A stretch of DNA of 64,000 nucleotides from Qipengyuania marincola (GTDB taxonomy: Bacteria > Pseudomonadota > Alphaproteobacteria > Sphingomonadales > Sphingomonadaceae). The DNA is taken from NCBI RefSeq assembly GCF_029688625.1, contig NZ_JARULC010000002.1:496001-560000 (forward strand), in the 5' to 3' direction. This document shows, in pieces, positions 1 through 9,112 of this stretch; the stretch's first letter is position 1, and every line of letters begins with the position of its first letter. A program made the position numbers and the translations under genes. The notes beneath the pieces were generated by a model. The model was not told where the DNA came from, searched no databases, and worked only from the letters and a program-made list of their open reading frames with translations.

Positions 1-1
1 C

Positions 2-322
2 TCGATCGGCAATCGGACGATCCTCGACGTGCTCAATGCGGAACAGGAGGTGCTTAACGCGCAGGTGCAGCTGGTGACCGCGCGCCGCAACGCCTATGTC
101 GCCGGCTTCTCCCTGCTTGCCGCCATGGGTCGGGCCGAAGCGCGTGACCTGAATCTGGAAGGCGCAGGCGTGCTGTACGATCCGATGCTGAATTACGAGC
201 GCGTGCGCGATCGCATCTGGGACTGGGACCGGGATCCCGAACCGGTAGCCTCGGCTTCGCGTACCGTCGACATTCCCGCCGCCAATGCCGATATCGCGGA
301 AGAGGATGATTTCGCGGACTGA
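2..322 (+). CDS. TolC-family outer membrane efflux protein, C-terminal end (5' truncated by window)
   Basis: The reading frame is open from base 2 to a TGA at 320-322, so only about the last 106 residues are present. The stretch reading GNRTILDVLNAEQEVLNAQVQ, followed by a long helix with LLAAMG, is typical of the last coiled-coil hairpin of TolC-type porins (type I secretion or RND efflux exit ducts), which span the outer membrane and periplasm. The acidic tail ending in EEDDFAD is the usual low-complexity C-terminus. The internal ATG at 29 is not a plausible start because homology continues upstream of it. The next gene, a DUF2497 protein, follows after about 60 bp, the same order often seen in sphingomonads. 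Confidence 0.85.
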   Translation, partial: SIGNRTILDVLNAEQEVLNAQVQLVTARRNAYVAGFSLLAAMGRAEARDLNLEGAGVLYDPMLNYERVRDRIWDWDRDPEPVASASRTVDIPAANADIAEEDDFAD

Positions 323-385
323 ATCGGCTAAGTGCAAGGCGCAGGAGCGCAACGAGGCGCGATTCGGCACAGGGGTAGGGCAAGG

Positions 386-856
386 ATGAACCAGCCAGGC
401 GAACCGTCGGTCGAGGAGATCCTCGACTCCATCAAGAAGGTGATCGCACGCGATTCCGGCGAAGCAGTCGGCATCGATCGGCGTCGCAAGCCTGCCGCAA
501 CGGCCACCCCCGAACCAGCTGACGCCGAAGAGGCGGAGGAAGTGCTCGAACTCGAAGCCGATTTCGCGGTCGAGGATATGGTGGCGCAGGGCGATCACGA
601 TGACATGGACGACGAGGACGCGCTGACCCGCGGCGACACACGCGAAGCGATGCGGCAGAATTTCGCCGCGCTCGCGATGCTGTCGCAGCCCGGCAAGCAA
701 CCGCAAATTGTGCGCTCGGGCGAAACCTCGCTCGAGGGTCTGGTGCGCGAGATGCTGCGCCCGATGCTGCGCGAATGGCTCGACGCCAACCTGCCGGGAA
801 TGGTGGAAGAGATGGTCAAGGCCGAGATCGCCCGGATCGCGGGCAAGCGCTCCTGA
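386..856 (+). CDS. DUF2497 / PopZ-like cell-pole organizing protein
   Basis: 156 residues. The N-terminus (NQPGEPSVEEILDSIKKVIA) is the short conserved N-terminal helix of PopZ/DUF2497 proteins. It is followed by a long acidic, Pro/Ala/Glu-rich, probably disordered middle (about residues 35-100) and a conserved C-terminal helical region with LEGLVREMLRPMLREWLDANLPGMVE, the PopZ oligomerization helices. In Caulobacter PopZ forms the polar matrix that binds ParB-parS complexes; here that role is inference from the family. The ATG at 386 with GGAT just upstream is preferred over an upstream in-frame start at 332, which adds Arg/Gly-rich sequence with no family match. Confidence 0.85.
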   Translation: MNQPGEPSVEEILDSIKKVIARDSGEAVGIDRRRKPAATATPEPADAEEAEEVLELEADFAVEDMVAQGDHDDMDDEDALTRGDTREAMRQNFAALAMLSQPGKQPQIVRSGETSLEGLVREMLRPMLREWLDANLPGMVEEMVKAEIARIAGKRS

Positions 857-901
857 TCTAACCGCTTAACTTTGGCTGCCCGCGCGCCTAAGCCTGCGCG
901 C

Positions 902-2989
902 ATGACTTCACGCATCGGGCTCGCACTCCCGCTCGCAAGCGCCATCGCGCTTTTCGCTTCCCCGCTGATGGCGCAGGACCGCGCGCCGATGAGCGCGCAG
1001 GATCTCGTCACGATGCCCCGGCTGGGTGCGCCCAGCGTCGATCCATCGGGGCGCATGGCCGTCTATCCCGTCACGACGACCGATCCGCAGAGCTATGCGC
1101 GCGACAGTGCCCTCCACATGCGCTTGCTGAACGCCATCGATGCAGCGCCCGTCCGGCTCGATCTCGACGGAAGCGATGCCCGCTTCGGCGGTGATGGATG
1201 GCTCTATTTCCTCAAGGAGGAGCAGGTCTGGCGCGCGCGCGTAGGTACGGACGGCAGCGTGACCGCGATGAGCCAGGTCACCGATCTGCCGCGCGCGGTG
1301 AACGGTTTCGACGTGTCGCGCGATGGCAGCCGTATTGCCGTCTGGACCGATCTGCCGCGGGACTGCACGACGCTCGATTGCGACGATAGCGCCAAATCCT
1401 ATGCGCCCGGCCCCGGGACAGGCCTGCTGTTTGAAGGCGACGGGGGTTTCGTCCGCCACTGGGACGAATGGGAGACACCCGGAACCTACAGCCGGGTTTT
1501 CGCGCTATCGCTGGAAAACGGCACGGCCTCCGGTCCGGCGATCGCACTCGACGGCCCCATCGGCGCAGGCGGACCTGCCGGGGATACGCCGACGAGACCA
1601 TTCGGCGGCGGGGAGGATGTGGCCTTCGCGCCGACCGGCCGAGGGGTCTATTTCACTGCACGCGAGGCGGGTCGGGGCGAGCCCTACTCGACCAACCTCG
1701 ACATCTGGTATTCCGATCTCGGTGGCGGCGCTCCGGTCAATCTGACTCAGGATAACGAAGCGCTCGACGCGCTGCCGACCCCTTCGCCCGACGGTCGCTA
1801 TCTGGCCTATGTGGCGATGGAGCGACCGACATACGAAGCCGATCGGCAAGTCGTGATGCTGCGCGACCTGCGGACGGGCGAAACCAAGGCGCTTACCGAA
1901 GAATTCGATCGCAGCTTCGGCTCGCTTGCCTGGACCCGCGACGCACGCTGGATCATCGCCACCGCGCAGGACGTGCTGGACACTCCGGCCTTTCGGATCG
2001 ATCCGCGCACCGGGCAGGTCGAGCGGCTCGATCTGATGGCCGGCAATGAAGCGCATATCGGCAATGTGGTGCCCTTGCACGGTGGGGACATCGTTTTCAC
2101 GCGCGACTCGATCGGAGCACCTGCCGAGCTCTACCTTGCGCGCAATTGGGGGCAGGCCAAGCCGCTCACCGATATCGCGACCAGCCGCATGGGAACGCTC
2201 GCCCCGGTCGTGGTCCAGCGGTTCAGCTTCGCGGGTGCAAACAGCGACACGGTCTGGGGTCAGATCACCAAGCCCGAAGGCGTCTCCGGCCGCCTCCCGG
2301 CGATCCTCTACGTCCATGGCGGGCCGCAAGGTTCGTTCAACGATGGCTGGTCGAGCCGCTGGAACCCCCGCGTGGTCGCCAGCCAAGGGTATGCGGTGGT
2401 CTCGGTCGATTTCCATGGATCGACCGGATACGGACAGGCGTTCACGGACGCGATCAATCGGGACTGGGGCGGGAAACCGCTCGAAGACTTGCAGAAGGGC
2501 CTCACCGCTGCGCTCGAGCTCGACAGCCAGATCGACGGTAGCCGCAGTTGCGCGATGGGGGCGAGCTATGGCGGCTACATGATGAACTGGATTGCCGGGA
2601 AATGGCCCGATCGGTTCGATTGCCTCGTCCAGCATGACGGCTTGTTCGACATGCGCAGCTTCTATTTCACGACCGAGGAACTGTGGTTCCCGCGCTGGGA
2701 TTTCGGGGGCGGCTATCTCGAAAACCCGGAAGCCTATGAGAAATGGAATCCGGTTAACCACGTGGACAAATGGCAGACGCCGATGCTGGTGATCACCGGG
2801 ATGAAGGACTTTCGTGTGCCCTATACTCAGGGGGTCGCCAGCTTCACCGCCCTGCAGGAGAAGCAAATCCCCAGCCAGCTGCTCGTTTTTCCCGACGAGA
2901 ACCACTGGGTGCTGAAGCCGAAGAATTCGCTGCAATGGCACAACACCGTTTTCGCATGGCTCGACCGCTGGCTGAAGCCCGCCAAATGA
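902..2989 (+). CDS. S9 family serine peptidase (prolyl oligopeptidase/acylaminoacyl-peptidase type), secreted
   Basis: 695 residues from the ATG at 902, which begins a clear signal peptide ([19 protein letters not shown], cleavage after LMA). An upstream TTG at 872 would put Arg/Pro residues before it and is rejected. Residues about 30-430 are WD40/TolB-like beta-propeller repeats ([23 protein letters not shown]). The C-terminal 250 residues are an alpha/beta hydrolase with nucleophile Ser555 in [11 protein letters not shown], a putative acid in [11 protein letters not shown] and a His in DENHW. The expected role is cleavage of short peptides in the periplasm. It overlaps the following ferredoxin gene by 4 bp (ATGA). 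Confidence 0.92.
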   Translation: MTSRIGLALPLASAIALFASPLMAQDRAPMSAQDLVTMPRLGAPSVDPSGRMAVYPVTTTDPQSYARDSALHMRLLNAIDAAPVRLDLDGSDARFGGDGWLYFLKEEQVWRARVGTDGSVTAMSQVTDLPRAVNGFDVSRDGSRIAVWTDLPRDCTTLDCDDSAKSYAPGPGTGLLFEGDGGFVRHWDEWETPGTYSRVFALSLENGTASGPAIALDGPIGAGGPAGDTPTRPFGGGEDVAFAPTGRGVYFTAREAGRGEPYSTNLDIWYSDLGGGAPVNLTQDNEALDALPTPSPDGRYLAYVAMERPTYEADRQVVMLRDLRTGETKALTEEFDRSFGSLAWTRDARWIIATAQDVLDTPAFRIDPRTGQVERLDLMAGNEAHIGNVVPLHGGDIVFTRDSIGAPAELYLARNWGQAKPLTDIATSRMGTLAPVVVQRFSFAGANSDTVWGQITKPEGVSGRLPAILYVHGGPQGSFNDGWSSRWNPRVVASQGYAVVSVDFHGSTGYGQAFTDAINRDWGGKPLEDLQKGLTAALELDSQIDGSRSCAMGASYGGYMMNWIAGKWPDRFDCLVQHDGLFDMRSFYFTTEELWFPRWDFGGGYLENPEAYEKWNPVNHVDKWQTPMLVITGMKDFRVPYTQGVASFTALQEKQIPSQLLVFPDENHWVLKPKNSLQWHNTVFAWLDRWLKPAK

Positions 2990-3360
2990 ACGCGAGTCCG
3001 AAGAAGCTGGGCAAGGCCGAAAAGGCGCTTGCAAAGATCGGCGGCGCCTCGGCACAGCGCCAGATTTTCCTGTGCGCCGTGTCCGAGAAGCAGAAATGCT
3101 GCAAGCGCGACGAAGGCAAGGCGGCCTGGAATTATCTCAAGAAACGGCTGAAGGAACTCAAGCTGGTCGGCCCCGGCGCCACGGTCCAGCGGACCAAGGC
3201 CGACTGCCTGCAGATTTGCGAAGCAGGACCGATCGCCGTCGTCTGGCCCGAGAACGTCTGGTATCATTCCTGCAACGAAGAGGTGCTGGAGGCGATCATT
3301 CAGCGCCACCTGATCGGCGGCGTGCCGGTCGAGGAATACCGGCTCTATCCGGCCGACTAA
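2986..3360 (+). CDS. (2Fe-2S) ferredoxin, thioredoxin-fold type
   Basis: 124 residues. Two cysteine groups can be seen: a [10 protein letters not shown] group near residue 30 and DCLQIC near residue 73. Their spacing matches the thioredoxin-like [2Fe-2S] ferredoxin family (Aquifex Fd4 / NuoE C-terminal fold), and [16 protein letters not shown] after the second pair is the family signature. It is probably a small cytosolic electron carrier. The ATG at 2986 overlaps the peptidase stop (ATGA), so translational coupling is likely. Its stop overlaps that of the convergent membrane protein gene by 4 bp. Confidence 0.88.
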   Translation: MNASPKKLGKAEKALAKIGGASAQRQIFLCAVSEKQKCCKRDEGKAAWNYLKKRLKELKLVGPGATVQRTKADCLQICEAGPIAVVWPENVWYHSCNEEVLEAIIQRHLIGGVPVEEYRLYPAD

Positions 3361-3647
3361 TCCTCGTCCGAAAGGGGATCCTCGATCGATTCGTCATGTC
3401 CGGTGCCCGATGACAGGAACACCAGCCCCATCAACGCGCTGGCGAGCAGCATGGTGAAGCCGATGCCGAGCGCCGCCGCGATATAATAGTGGATCGAGGC
3501 TTCCTCGCTCCCGAACTTCCAGAGCAATGCCAGCGAGATCGCCACCACGCCCAGCGTCAGCAGGAACATGAACCGCATAATGCGGCGGAAGCGCGCCCAC
3601 GCGTAAGCAGCCTGTTCGGGATCATCGAGGGGAGACTTCTGGACCAT
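3357..3647 (-). CDS. Small two-TM inner membrane protein, unknown function
   Basis: 96 residues with two predicted transmembrane segments (about 25-45, [18 protein letters not shown]; about 54-77, [24 protein letters not shown]), a charged N-terminus and an acidic tail ([11 protein letters not shown]). It is not recognised beyond general similarity to small conserved sphingomonad membrane proteins. Its stop (TAG) overlaps the TAA of the convergent ferredoxin gene within one CTAA. No function is offered. Confidence 0.7.
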   Translation of the reverse strand: MVQKSPLDDPEQAAYAWARFRRIMRFMFLLTLGVVAISLALLWKFGSEEASIHYYIAAALGIGFTMLLASALMGLVFLSSGTGHDESIEDPLSDED

Positions 3648-3765
3648 CAGGCCAGCCTGTGACGCTTATCGCGCTGCAAGGCAACGTCTGCGATAGCGTA
3701 CGCGACTCGCAATTCCCCCGCAATGGTGGCATTCTCCCCATGCTGAACAAGGGAGAAGAAGCGCC

Positions 3766-4197
3766 ATGGATATCGGATCGCTCATCGCGGATCGCGCCAG
3801 TTCGAGTGTCATTTCCTGCTCGGTGGACACGCCCGTGAGCGAGGCTGTCGGTCTGCTTGCCTCGAAGCGCATCGGCGCACTCCCGGTGATGGAAGAGGGC
3901 AAAGTCGCGGGCATCTTTTCCGAACGCGACGTGATCTACCGCTTGTCGCAGGAAGGCGATGCCTGCCTGTCGCGGCGCGTCAGCGAGGTGATGACATCGC
4001 CCGCGATCACGGTCGACCGCACGACGAAGATCGACCAGGCGCTCGCGCTGATGACCAAGCGCCGGATTCGCCATCTTCCGGTGGTCGAGGGCGACAATAT
4101 GGTCGGCTTCATATCGATCGGCGACCTCGTCAAATCGCGGTTCGACGAGGTCCAGCACGAAGCCGAGGCGATGCGCGATTACATCGCCCACGCTTGA
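3766..4197 (+). CDS. Tandem CBS-domain protein
   Basis: 143 residues consisting almost entirely of two CBS repeats: residues about 8-62 (ASKRIGALPVMEEGKVAGIFSERD) and about 75-128 (MTKRRIRHLPVVEGDNMVGFISIGD). The pair should form one Bateman module binding adenine nucleotides. No catalytic domain is attached, so it is a stand-alone regulatory subunit of unknown partner. The start ATG follows the purine-rich GGGAGAAGAAGCGCC. It lies 31 bp upstream of the iron-sulfur carrier gene on the same strand, but a functional link is not established. Confidence 0.88.
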   Translation: MDIGSLIADRASSSVISCSVDTPVSEAVGLLASKRIGALPVMEEGKVAGIFSERDVIYRLSQEGDACLSRRVSEVMTSPAITVDRTTKIDQALALMTKRRIRHLPVVEGDNMVGFISIGDLVKSRFDEVQHEAEAMRDYIAHA

Positions 4198-4228
4198 GAC
4201 TGGCGCCCCCACCCCCTACATCGAGCCT

Positions 4229-4558
4229 ATGACGAGCGCCCCCACCCTGACCGATGCCGCCGCAGCGCGCGTGGCCGCCATTGCGCAGAAACAGGCGAAA
4301 CCTGCGATCCTGCGTCTTTCGGTCGAAGGCGGAGGCTGTTCGGGCTTCCAGTACAAGTTCGACCTGGCCGCAGATGCCGAGGGTGACGACGCGGTGAGCG
4401 AAACAGACGGCGTCAAGCTGCTGGTCGACCCCGTAAGCCTGGACCTCGTCGCAGGGAGCAGGGTCGATTTCGTCGAGGATCTCGGCGGAGCGGCCTTCAA
4501 GGTCGAAAACCCCCAGGCGGCCGCCGGCTGTGGTTGCGGATCGAGCTTCGGGATTTGA
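4229..4558 (+). CDS. erpA: A-type iron-sulfur carrier (HesB/IscA/ErpA family)
   Basis: 109 residues, the usual length. The three conserved cysteines occur in GGGCSGFQY (about residue 32) and in the C-terminal GCGCGSSF. This fold receives or carries Fe-S clusters and hands them to apo-proteins during assembly. The wording of the motif region (VDPVSLDLVAGSRVDFVEDLGGAAFKVENP) fits the ErpA/IscA type best; the symbol is by similarity rather than by context, since no isc or suf genes are nearby. It is followed by xth with a 37-bp gap. Confidence 0.88.
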   Translation: MTSAPTLTDAAAARVAAIAQKQAKPAILRLSVEGGGCSGFQYKFDLAADAEGDDAVSETDGVKLLVDPVSLDLVAGSRVDFVEDLGGAAFKVENPQAAAGCGCGSSFGI

Positions 4559-4595
4559 ATTAGACCCGGGCGCCCCTTTCGGGCATCACCGCCCG

Positions 4596-5381
4596 ATGCG
4601 TATCGCCACCTACAATATCAACGGGATCAAGGCCCGGTTGCCGCGACTGAAGGAATGGCTCGAGGAGACTCGCCCCGCCGTCGCCTGCCTTCAGGAAATC
4701 AAGTCGATGGACGACGGGTTTCCCGCCGACGAGTTCGAGGCAATCGGATACAAGGCGATCTGGCACGGTCAGAAGAGCTTCAATGGCGTCGCGATCCTCG
4801 CCGACGGCGTCGAGCCCAAGGAAATCCAGCGCGGCTTGGGCATTGACGGACCCAAGGACGACGAGGGTGAGCAGGCGCGCTATCTCGAGGCCGAAGTGAA
4901 CGGCGTTCGAATCTGCAACCTTTATCTGCCCAACGGCAATCCGCATCCGGGACCCAAATTCACCTACAAGCTCGACTGGATGGAGAAGCTTCGCGAGCGC
5001 ATGAAGGCGGTCTGGGAGGAAGAGGTCCCTGCCGTGGTGCTGGGCGATTTCAATGTCATTCCGGAAGACAAGGATGTCTGGTCGGTAAGGGCAATGGCGA
5101 ACGATGCGCTGATGCAGCCCGAATCGCGCGATGCGTTCAAGCGCCTTCTGGCCGACGGCTGGACCGATGCGATCGACACGCTCAATCCGCGCGGCGGTGT
5201 CTGGACCTATTGGGATTATCAGGCTGGCGCCTGGCAGCGCGATCACGGCTTCCGTATCGATCACCTCCTGCTGTCCCCTGAGCTGGCCGACCGAATGACG
5301 GCAGCCGGAGTAGACAAGGAATATCGCGGCCGCGAAAAAGCCAGCGATCATACGCCCGTCTGGGTCGAGATCGCCGCCTAG
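4596..5381 (+). CDS. xth: Exodeoxyribonuclease III
   Basis: 261 residues of the EEP fold. Landmarks visible in order: TYNINGIKARL at the N-terminus (catalytic Asn), ACLQEIK (metal-binding Glu), LPNGNP, VVLGDFNVIPEDKDVW (Asp/Asn pair), RIDHLLLS and the closing SDHTPVWVEI with the catalytic Asp-His. The enzyme acts on abasic sites and 3'-blocked ends in base excision repair. The start at 4596 gives the canonical MRIATYNINGIKARL; an upstream frame from 4530 only adds residues overlapping the previous gene. Confidence 0.96.
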   Translation: MRIATYNINGIKARLPRLKEWLEETRPAVACLQEIKSMDDGFPADEFEAIGYKAIWHGQKSFNGVAILADGVEPKEIQRGLGIDGPKDDEGEQARYLEAEVNGVRICNLYLPNGNPHPGPKFTYKLDWMEKLRERMKAVWEEEVPAVVLGDFNVIPEDKDVWSVRAMANDALMQPESRDAFKRLLADGWTDAIDTLNPRGGVWTYWDYQAGAWQRDHGFRIDHLLLSPELADRMTAAGVDKEYRGREKASDHTPVWVEIAA

Positions 5382-5385
5382 GGCA

Positions 5386-5437
5386 AAACGAAGAGAGGGC
5401 CGCCGCGGAAATGCGACGACCCTCCTCGTTGTTGCCT
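5386..5437. terminator. Imperfect bidirectional hairpin between convergent genes
   Basis: An AACGAAGAGAGGG arm pairs, with one bulge and some G-T wobbles, with CCCTCCTCGTTGTT, between the convergent ends of xth and the cell-wall hydrolase gene. A short T-rich run follows on the plus strand and an A-rich run precedes it, so it could stop transcripts from either side. Pairing was judged by eye only. Confidence 0.5.
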
Positions 5438-5451
5438 ATGTGGCCGCGGGT

Positions 5452-6108
5452 TCAGCGGTAGAAGATATGCGTATCAATGGTCGCGGTCGCCACCTTCTTG
5501 TAGCTCCAGCTGGGCTTCACATATTTCGCATGGAAGAATAGCGCGTCGCCGGCTTCGCTATCCCACAGGCCGCGGTGGGCGATGCGCGCGATGGCCTTGG
5601 CGCGGGTCCACGCCGCCGTGCCGGTGCGGATGCGCGGCATGCGGCCGCCCTTGACGAAGGAAAACTGCGAGCGCTGGTAGACGACGCCGCAATAGCTCGA
5701 CGGGAAGCGGCGATCTTCGGCGCGATTGATGATGACGCGCGCGACAGCCAACTGGCCTTCGAGTGGTTCGCCCCGCGATTCAAAATAGATCGCGCCGGCA
5801 AGGCATTGCAGTTCGGAAGACAATTCGCCCGTTGCGGGCATCGCACCAACGAGCTCGCGCAGGCTCTGGGCGCGCGGCGCTTCGTCGATGACGGGAATCT
5901 CGTCAGTCGCTTCCTCGGGAAACTCCTGAACCACGGCCTTCTCGACAAAAACCGGCACAACCTCTTCGGTCAGCGGGGTTTCGACGGCGGCGGTCTCAGT
6001 CGCTTGTGCCGCGACCTGGGCATAGGCGCCGGAATTTTCCGCTCCGGCCAGCGTGGTAAGGGCAATCGCCGCGGCAACCGCGGTGAAACCGGTAAATCTA
6101 CGAACCAT
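5452..6108 (-). CDS. Cell wall hydrolase, SleB-like (Hydrolase_2 domain), exported
   Basis: 218 residues. An N-terminal signal peptide (FTGFTAVAAAIALTTLAGA) precedes an acidic linker (about 35-90). The catalytic domain (about 95-218) carries LQCLAGAIYFESRGEPLEGQ with the conserved Glu, then VARVIINRAED, SQFSFVKGG, and ALFFHAKYVKPSW, as in SleB/CwlJ-type peptidoglycan hydrolases. In non-sporulating proteobacteria such proteins are thought to remodel peptidoglycan in the periplasm. It is transcribed alone; about 200 bp upstream of it are free of genes. Confidence 0.88.
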   Translation of the reverse strand: MVRRFTGFTAVAAAIALTTLAGAENSGAYAQVAAQATETAAVETPLTEEVVPVFVEKAVVQEFPEEATDEIPVIDEAPRAQSLRELVGAMPATGELSSELQCLAGAIYFESRGEPLEGQLAVARVIINRAEDRRFPSSYCGVVYQRSQFSFVKGGRMPRIRTGTAAWTRAKAIARIAHRGLWDSEAGDALFFHAKYVKPSWSYKKVATATIDTHIFYR

Positions 6109-6306
6109 TTTTCAGCTAAACTAAGCGGTTGATGGCCTGTCGCAGACTGGGATCCTAGCGCGTTATATGCGTCGTTAGGAATGGATCCGTTACGGGCCTG
6201 CCGCCCATCCCCCGTCTGCGTGCTAGCCTACCGACCCCATTGCCGAGATAGGCCGCCTACGCATCGAAGTTGGCAGCCAAATAGTCGCAAACGAAACCAA
6301 GTCAAG

Positions 6307-6642
6307 TTAAGGTGCCTTTGAATCGATGAAGCGTTCCGCCTCCGCGATATCCAGCTCTATGATCCAGCAGTCTGGATCGGAGTGTCTGCGGCGCTGAATA
6401 TATTCACCAAATTCCATCGGATTATCAGGGCTTTGAGTGCGCGTTATAGTGAAGTTTCGCGACCCGTCGAGCTGCGGCATCCGTTCCCAAAGTGTTGCGT
6501 TTTTCCCACGATCCATGGTTACCAGCAGCACCGTACCCGCATCGCGTTCGCCGCGCTGGATAACGGTCGCGAACCCTCCGGCGGCTTCGACGGCGCGGAT
6601 GAGGCCCGAGACCTCGAGATGAGCGGGCAGGCGCCCCTCCAT
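6307..6642 (-). CDS. DUF1491 family protein
   Basis: 111 residues from ATG at 6642. The opening EGRLPAHLEVSGLIRAVEAAGGFA and the later LLVTMDRGKNATLWERMPQ and DPDCWIIELDIAEAERFI are the hallmarks of this small alphaproteobacterial family of unknown function. A TTG at 6651 would extend it by three residues and overlap the upstream stop; ATG at 6642 fits the family N-terminus better. It is the last gene of a leftward run with the thioesterase gene 5 bp upstream. Confidence 0.85.
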   Translation of the reverse strand: MEGRLPAHLEVSGLIRAVEAAGGFATVIQRGERDAGTVLLVTMDRGKNATLWERMPQLDGSRNFTITRTQSPDNPMEFGEYIQRRRHSDPDCWIIELDIAEAERFIDSKAP

Positions 6643-6647
6643 CCCGC

Positions 6648-7115
6648 TCAATCCCGTCCGAGGTAGCCCGGCAGGCTGGATAGCGCGATGCGTGAGCGCA
6701 TGAAGGTGCCAGTTCCCCGTCCGATCTCATCGCCTTCTTCGTCGACCAGGCGCGATTCGGCGACAAACACGCGCTTGCGGCCACTGACCCACTTGCCTTC
6801 CGCGACGACCTTTCCGGCACGCACGGGCTTGGTAAAATGGAGATTGAAGCTGGTCGTCAGCAGGAATCGATCGGTCACCAGCGTGTTGGCGGCATAGAAG
6901 GCCGCATCGTCGAGCATCTTGAAGTAGATAGTGCCGTGCGCAGCACCGGCGGCGTGATAGACCGCCTCGGTGATCTCGAACGAAATCCGGGCCCGCCCCT
7001 CGCCCGTAACCGCCAGCTGCGACGAGAACACAGCATTGACCGGCGCCGAAGCGTACAGTCCTTCGAGCGCGCGATAGTGCCGCTCGGCCCCGCTACTTGC
7101 TGCAGTTTCTCCCAT
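6648..7115 (-). CDS. PaaI/YiiD-like hotdog-fold thioesterase
   Basis: 155 residues starting at ATG 7115 (ETAASSGAERHYRALEGLYAS). Central landmarks are ITEAVYHAAGAAHGTIYFKMLDDAAFYAANTL, the hotdog helix with Asp and the HxxG-like turn, then FNLHFTKPVRAG and VAESRLVDEEGDEIGRGTGTFMRSR. These families hydrolyse acyl-CoA or aryl-CoA thioesters; the substrate cannot be read from sequence. An upstream in-frame start at 7226 lies inside hpf and gives an unrelated Arg/Ser-rich stretch, so it is rejected. It follows hpf by 13 bp. Confidence 0.88.
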   Translation of the reverse strand: MGETAASSGAERHYRALEGLYASAPVNAVFSSQLAVTGEGRARISFEITEAVYHAAGAAHGTIYFKMLDDAAFYAANTLVTDRFLLTTSFNLHFTKPVRAGKVVAEGKWVSGRKRVFVAESRLVDEEGDEIGRGTGTFMRSRIALSSLPGYLGRD

Positions 7116-7128
7116 TCGCGCAGGCCGC

Positions 7129-7698
7129 TCAGCGCGGCTCGACCCACCCGATCGAGCCATCATGGCGGCGATAGACCATATTGTGCTGCTCGCTGCCGGC
7201 ATTCTTGAACAGCAGCGCATTGGCATTTTGCAGGTCGAGCATCATCACCGCATCGGCAACGCTGCATTCGGGAATGATGGCGCGCGTTTCGGCAATGACC
7301 GGCGGGCTGTCGACGGTGATCTCGTCCTCGTCGTCCTCATCGGGTGCGGCAAGGATCGTGTAGGCCGCCTCCTCCTCGCGCAATGCGTGTGCCGCCTGTT
7401 CATGCCGATCCTGTATGCGGCGCTTGTAGCGGCGCAACTGTTTCTCGATCTTGGCCGCGGCCTTGTCGAAGGCCTGATGCACGTCATGGGCCTCGGCATG
7501 CCCCTTGAGGATCAGGCCTTGCATGACATGCGTCACGATGTCCGCGGTGAAAGATCCGCCCGGCCCCTTGCCGAAGGTGACATGCGAGGAGATTGCGCGG
7601 TTGAAATGCTTGTCGACGATGCCGTTCATGCGATCACCGACATGCTCCTGAAGGGCAGCGCCGGTGTCGATCTGGTGGCCGGAAACGCGGATATCCAT
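7129..7698 (-). CDS. hpf: Ribosome hibernation promoting factor, long form
   Basis: 189 residues. The N-terminal domain (about 1-100; DIRVSGHQIDTGAALQEHV, AEAHDVHQAFDKAAAKIEKQLRRYKRR) is the ribosome-binding RaiA/HPF fold. After an acidic linker (about 115-135) the C-terminal domain (SVADAVMMLDLQNANALLFKNAGSEQHNMVYRRHDGSIGWVEP) is the dimerization domain of long HPF, which pairs 70S ribosomes into 100S dimers in stationary phase. Upstream lies dnaQ, 65 bp away on the same strand. Confidence 0.95.
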   Translation of the reverse strand: MDIRVSGHQIDTGAALQEHVGDRMNGIVDKHFNRAISSHVTFGKGPGGSFTADIVTHVMQGLILKGHAEAHDVHQAFDKAAAKIEKQLRRYKRRIQDRHEQAAHALREEEAAYTILAAPDEDDEDEITVDSPPVIAETRAIIPECSVADAVMMLDLQNANALLFKNAGSEQHNMVYRRHDGSIGWVEPR

Positions 7699-7763
7699 GG
7701 CTTTCGTTCTCCTTGTTCGTTCCGTCGACCCCTCGATGGCCGCGCCTCACACAAGCGTGCGGC

Positions 7764-8459
7764 CTAACCCCAGAGCGGGTTTTCGATGCCCGCCATGAAC
7801 TGCCTGTGGCGCGCCAGCTCCTCCGCCGTTGCGGCATGGGGTCGCGGCTCGCGACGTGGCCTATCGGGCGCGCGACGCACGGCTACCGGTTCGGTCCCGC
7901 CAAGGGCGCGGCGCCCTTCGATTTCGGCCGCAAGCTCCAGGCCGATCTGGCGCCCGCCCTTCAGTTCGACATAGACCTGCGCGAGCAGTTCGGCATCGAG
8001 CAGCGCGCCATGCTTTACGCGGTGACTGCGATCGATCCCGTAACGCGAACACAGCGCGTCGAGCGACAGCTTGGCCCCAGGATGCCGCTTGCGCGCGATG
8101 GCGACCGTATCGACCATGCGGGTGGTGCAGACCGGATCCCGCCCGCAGATCGCCAGTTCGGCGTTCAGAAATCCGAAGTCGAAGCCCGCATTGTGCGCGA
8201 CCAGCGGGGAGTCGCCAAGAAACGCCAGCAGCTCTTCGACAGCATGGGAGAACAGCGGCTTGTCCGACAGGAAGTTGGCCGATAGGCCGTGCACCGCCTC
8301 GGCGCCGGCGGGCATGTCGCGTTCGGGATTGAAATAGGCGTGATAGGTCTTGCCGGTCGGCACGAGGTTGACCATCTCGACACACCCGATCTCGACCATC
8401 CGGTCCCCGGTTTTGGGATCGAGTCCGGTCGTTTCGGTGTCGAACACAATTTCACGCAT
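7764..8459 (-). CDS. dnaQ: DNA polymerase III epsilon subunit (3'-5' proofreading exonuclease)
   Basis: 231 residues of the DEDDh exonuclease family. Exo I reads REIVFDTETTGLDP at the N-terminus, Exo II VAHNAGFDFGFLNAEL and Exo III SHRVKHGALLDAELLAQVYVEL with the catalytic His and Asp. It proofreads replication errors in the Pol III core. The last 50 residues are Arg/Ala/Pro-rich and probably contact the polymerase subunit. It is directly downstream of coaE (32-bp gap), a conserved order with aroE and maf in alphaproteobacteria. Confidence 0.96.
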   Translation of the reverse strand: MREIVFDTETTGLDPKTGDRMVEIGCVEMVNLVPTGKTYHAYFNPERDMPAGAEAVHGLSANFLSDKPLFSHAVEELLAFLGDSPLVAHNAGFDFGFLNAELAICGRDPVCTTRMVDTVAIARKRHPGAKLSLDALCSRYGIDRSHRVKHGALLDAELLAQVYVELKGGRQIGLELAAEIEGRRALGGTEPVAVRRAPDRPRREPRPHAATAEELARHRQFMAGIENPLWG

Positions 8460-8491
8460 TGGCTAACCTATCGGCCTCAAACCCCGCGATT

Positions 8492-9112
8492 TCAAGGGGT
8501 ATCGCGACGTCGATCCGATGCCGTCGCACGCAATTCCCCAATCAGCGCAAGGACGGCATCTTCGGTTTCCGCAAGCGACGTACCGGTATCGATGACGTGG
8601 TCGGCCCGGTCTCGCTTCTCCGCATCGGGGACCTGCAGGGACAGGATGTGAGAGAACTTTTCCGCCGTCATTCCAGGCCGGGCCAGTACGCGCTCACGCT
8701 GCTGCTCCGCCCCGGCGGAAACGACGACGATGCGGTCGACGGCCTCCGCGCCGCCTTTTTCGAACAGAAGCGGGATGTCGAAGACGACCAGCGGTGCTCC
8801 TGCGTGTTCGATCAGAAAAGCCTCGCGCTTGCGCGCCACTGCCGGATGGACGATCGCCTCGAGTCGCGCGAGCGCTTCGCTGTCGCCGAAGACCTCGCCA
8901 CCCAACCTGTCGCGGTCGACACCGTTCGGGCCAGTACTGCCAGGAAAGGCCGCCTCGATCGCTGGCAGCAACTCTCCTCCCGGTCCCTGCATGGCGCGCA
9001 CTTCGGCATCGGCATCGAAAACCGGGACACCGGCCGCCTCGAACATGGCGGCGACGGTGGACTTGCCCATGCCGATCGACCCGGTGAGACCGATTATCAG
9101 CGGGCGGCTCAT
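8492..9112 (-). CDS. coaE: Dephospho-CoA kinase
   Basis: 206 residues. The P-loop GLTGSIGMGKSTVA is at residues 8-21, followed by VPVFDADAEVR (substrate-binding Asp), HPAVARKREAFL and VFDIPLLFE, all typical of CoaE, which phosphorylates the ribose 3'-OH of dephospho-CoA, the last step of CoA synthesis. Its start overlaps the aroE stop by 4 bp (ATGA). Confidence 0.97.
   Translation of the reverse strand: MSRPLIIGLTGSIGMGKSTVAAMFEAAGVPVFDADAEVRAMQGPGGELLPAIEAAFPGSTGPNGVDRDRLGGEVFGDSEALARLEAIVHPAVARKREAFLIEHAGAPLVVFDIPLLFEKGGAEAVDRIVVVSAGAEQQRERVLARPGMTAEKFSHILSLQVPDAEKRDRADHVIDTGTSLAETEDAVLALIGELRATASDRRRDTP

Noticed and set aside
2750-2770. CACGTG core within the S9 peptidase gene, considered as a third parS
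   Set aside because: The flanks match the parS consensus in only a few positions and are not palindromic.
1505-3055. 516-codon minus-strand frame across the S9 peptidase
   Set aside because: Antisense to a gene with signal peptide, propeller and catalytic motifs; no supporting feature.
6109-6306. Gene-free stretch searched for a tRNA or small RNA
   Set aside because: No cloverleaf or clear hairpin with T run; probably just the promoter region of the cell-wall hydrolase gene.
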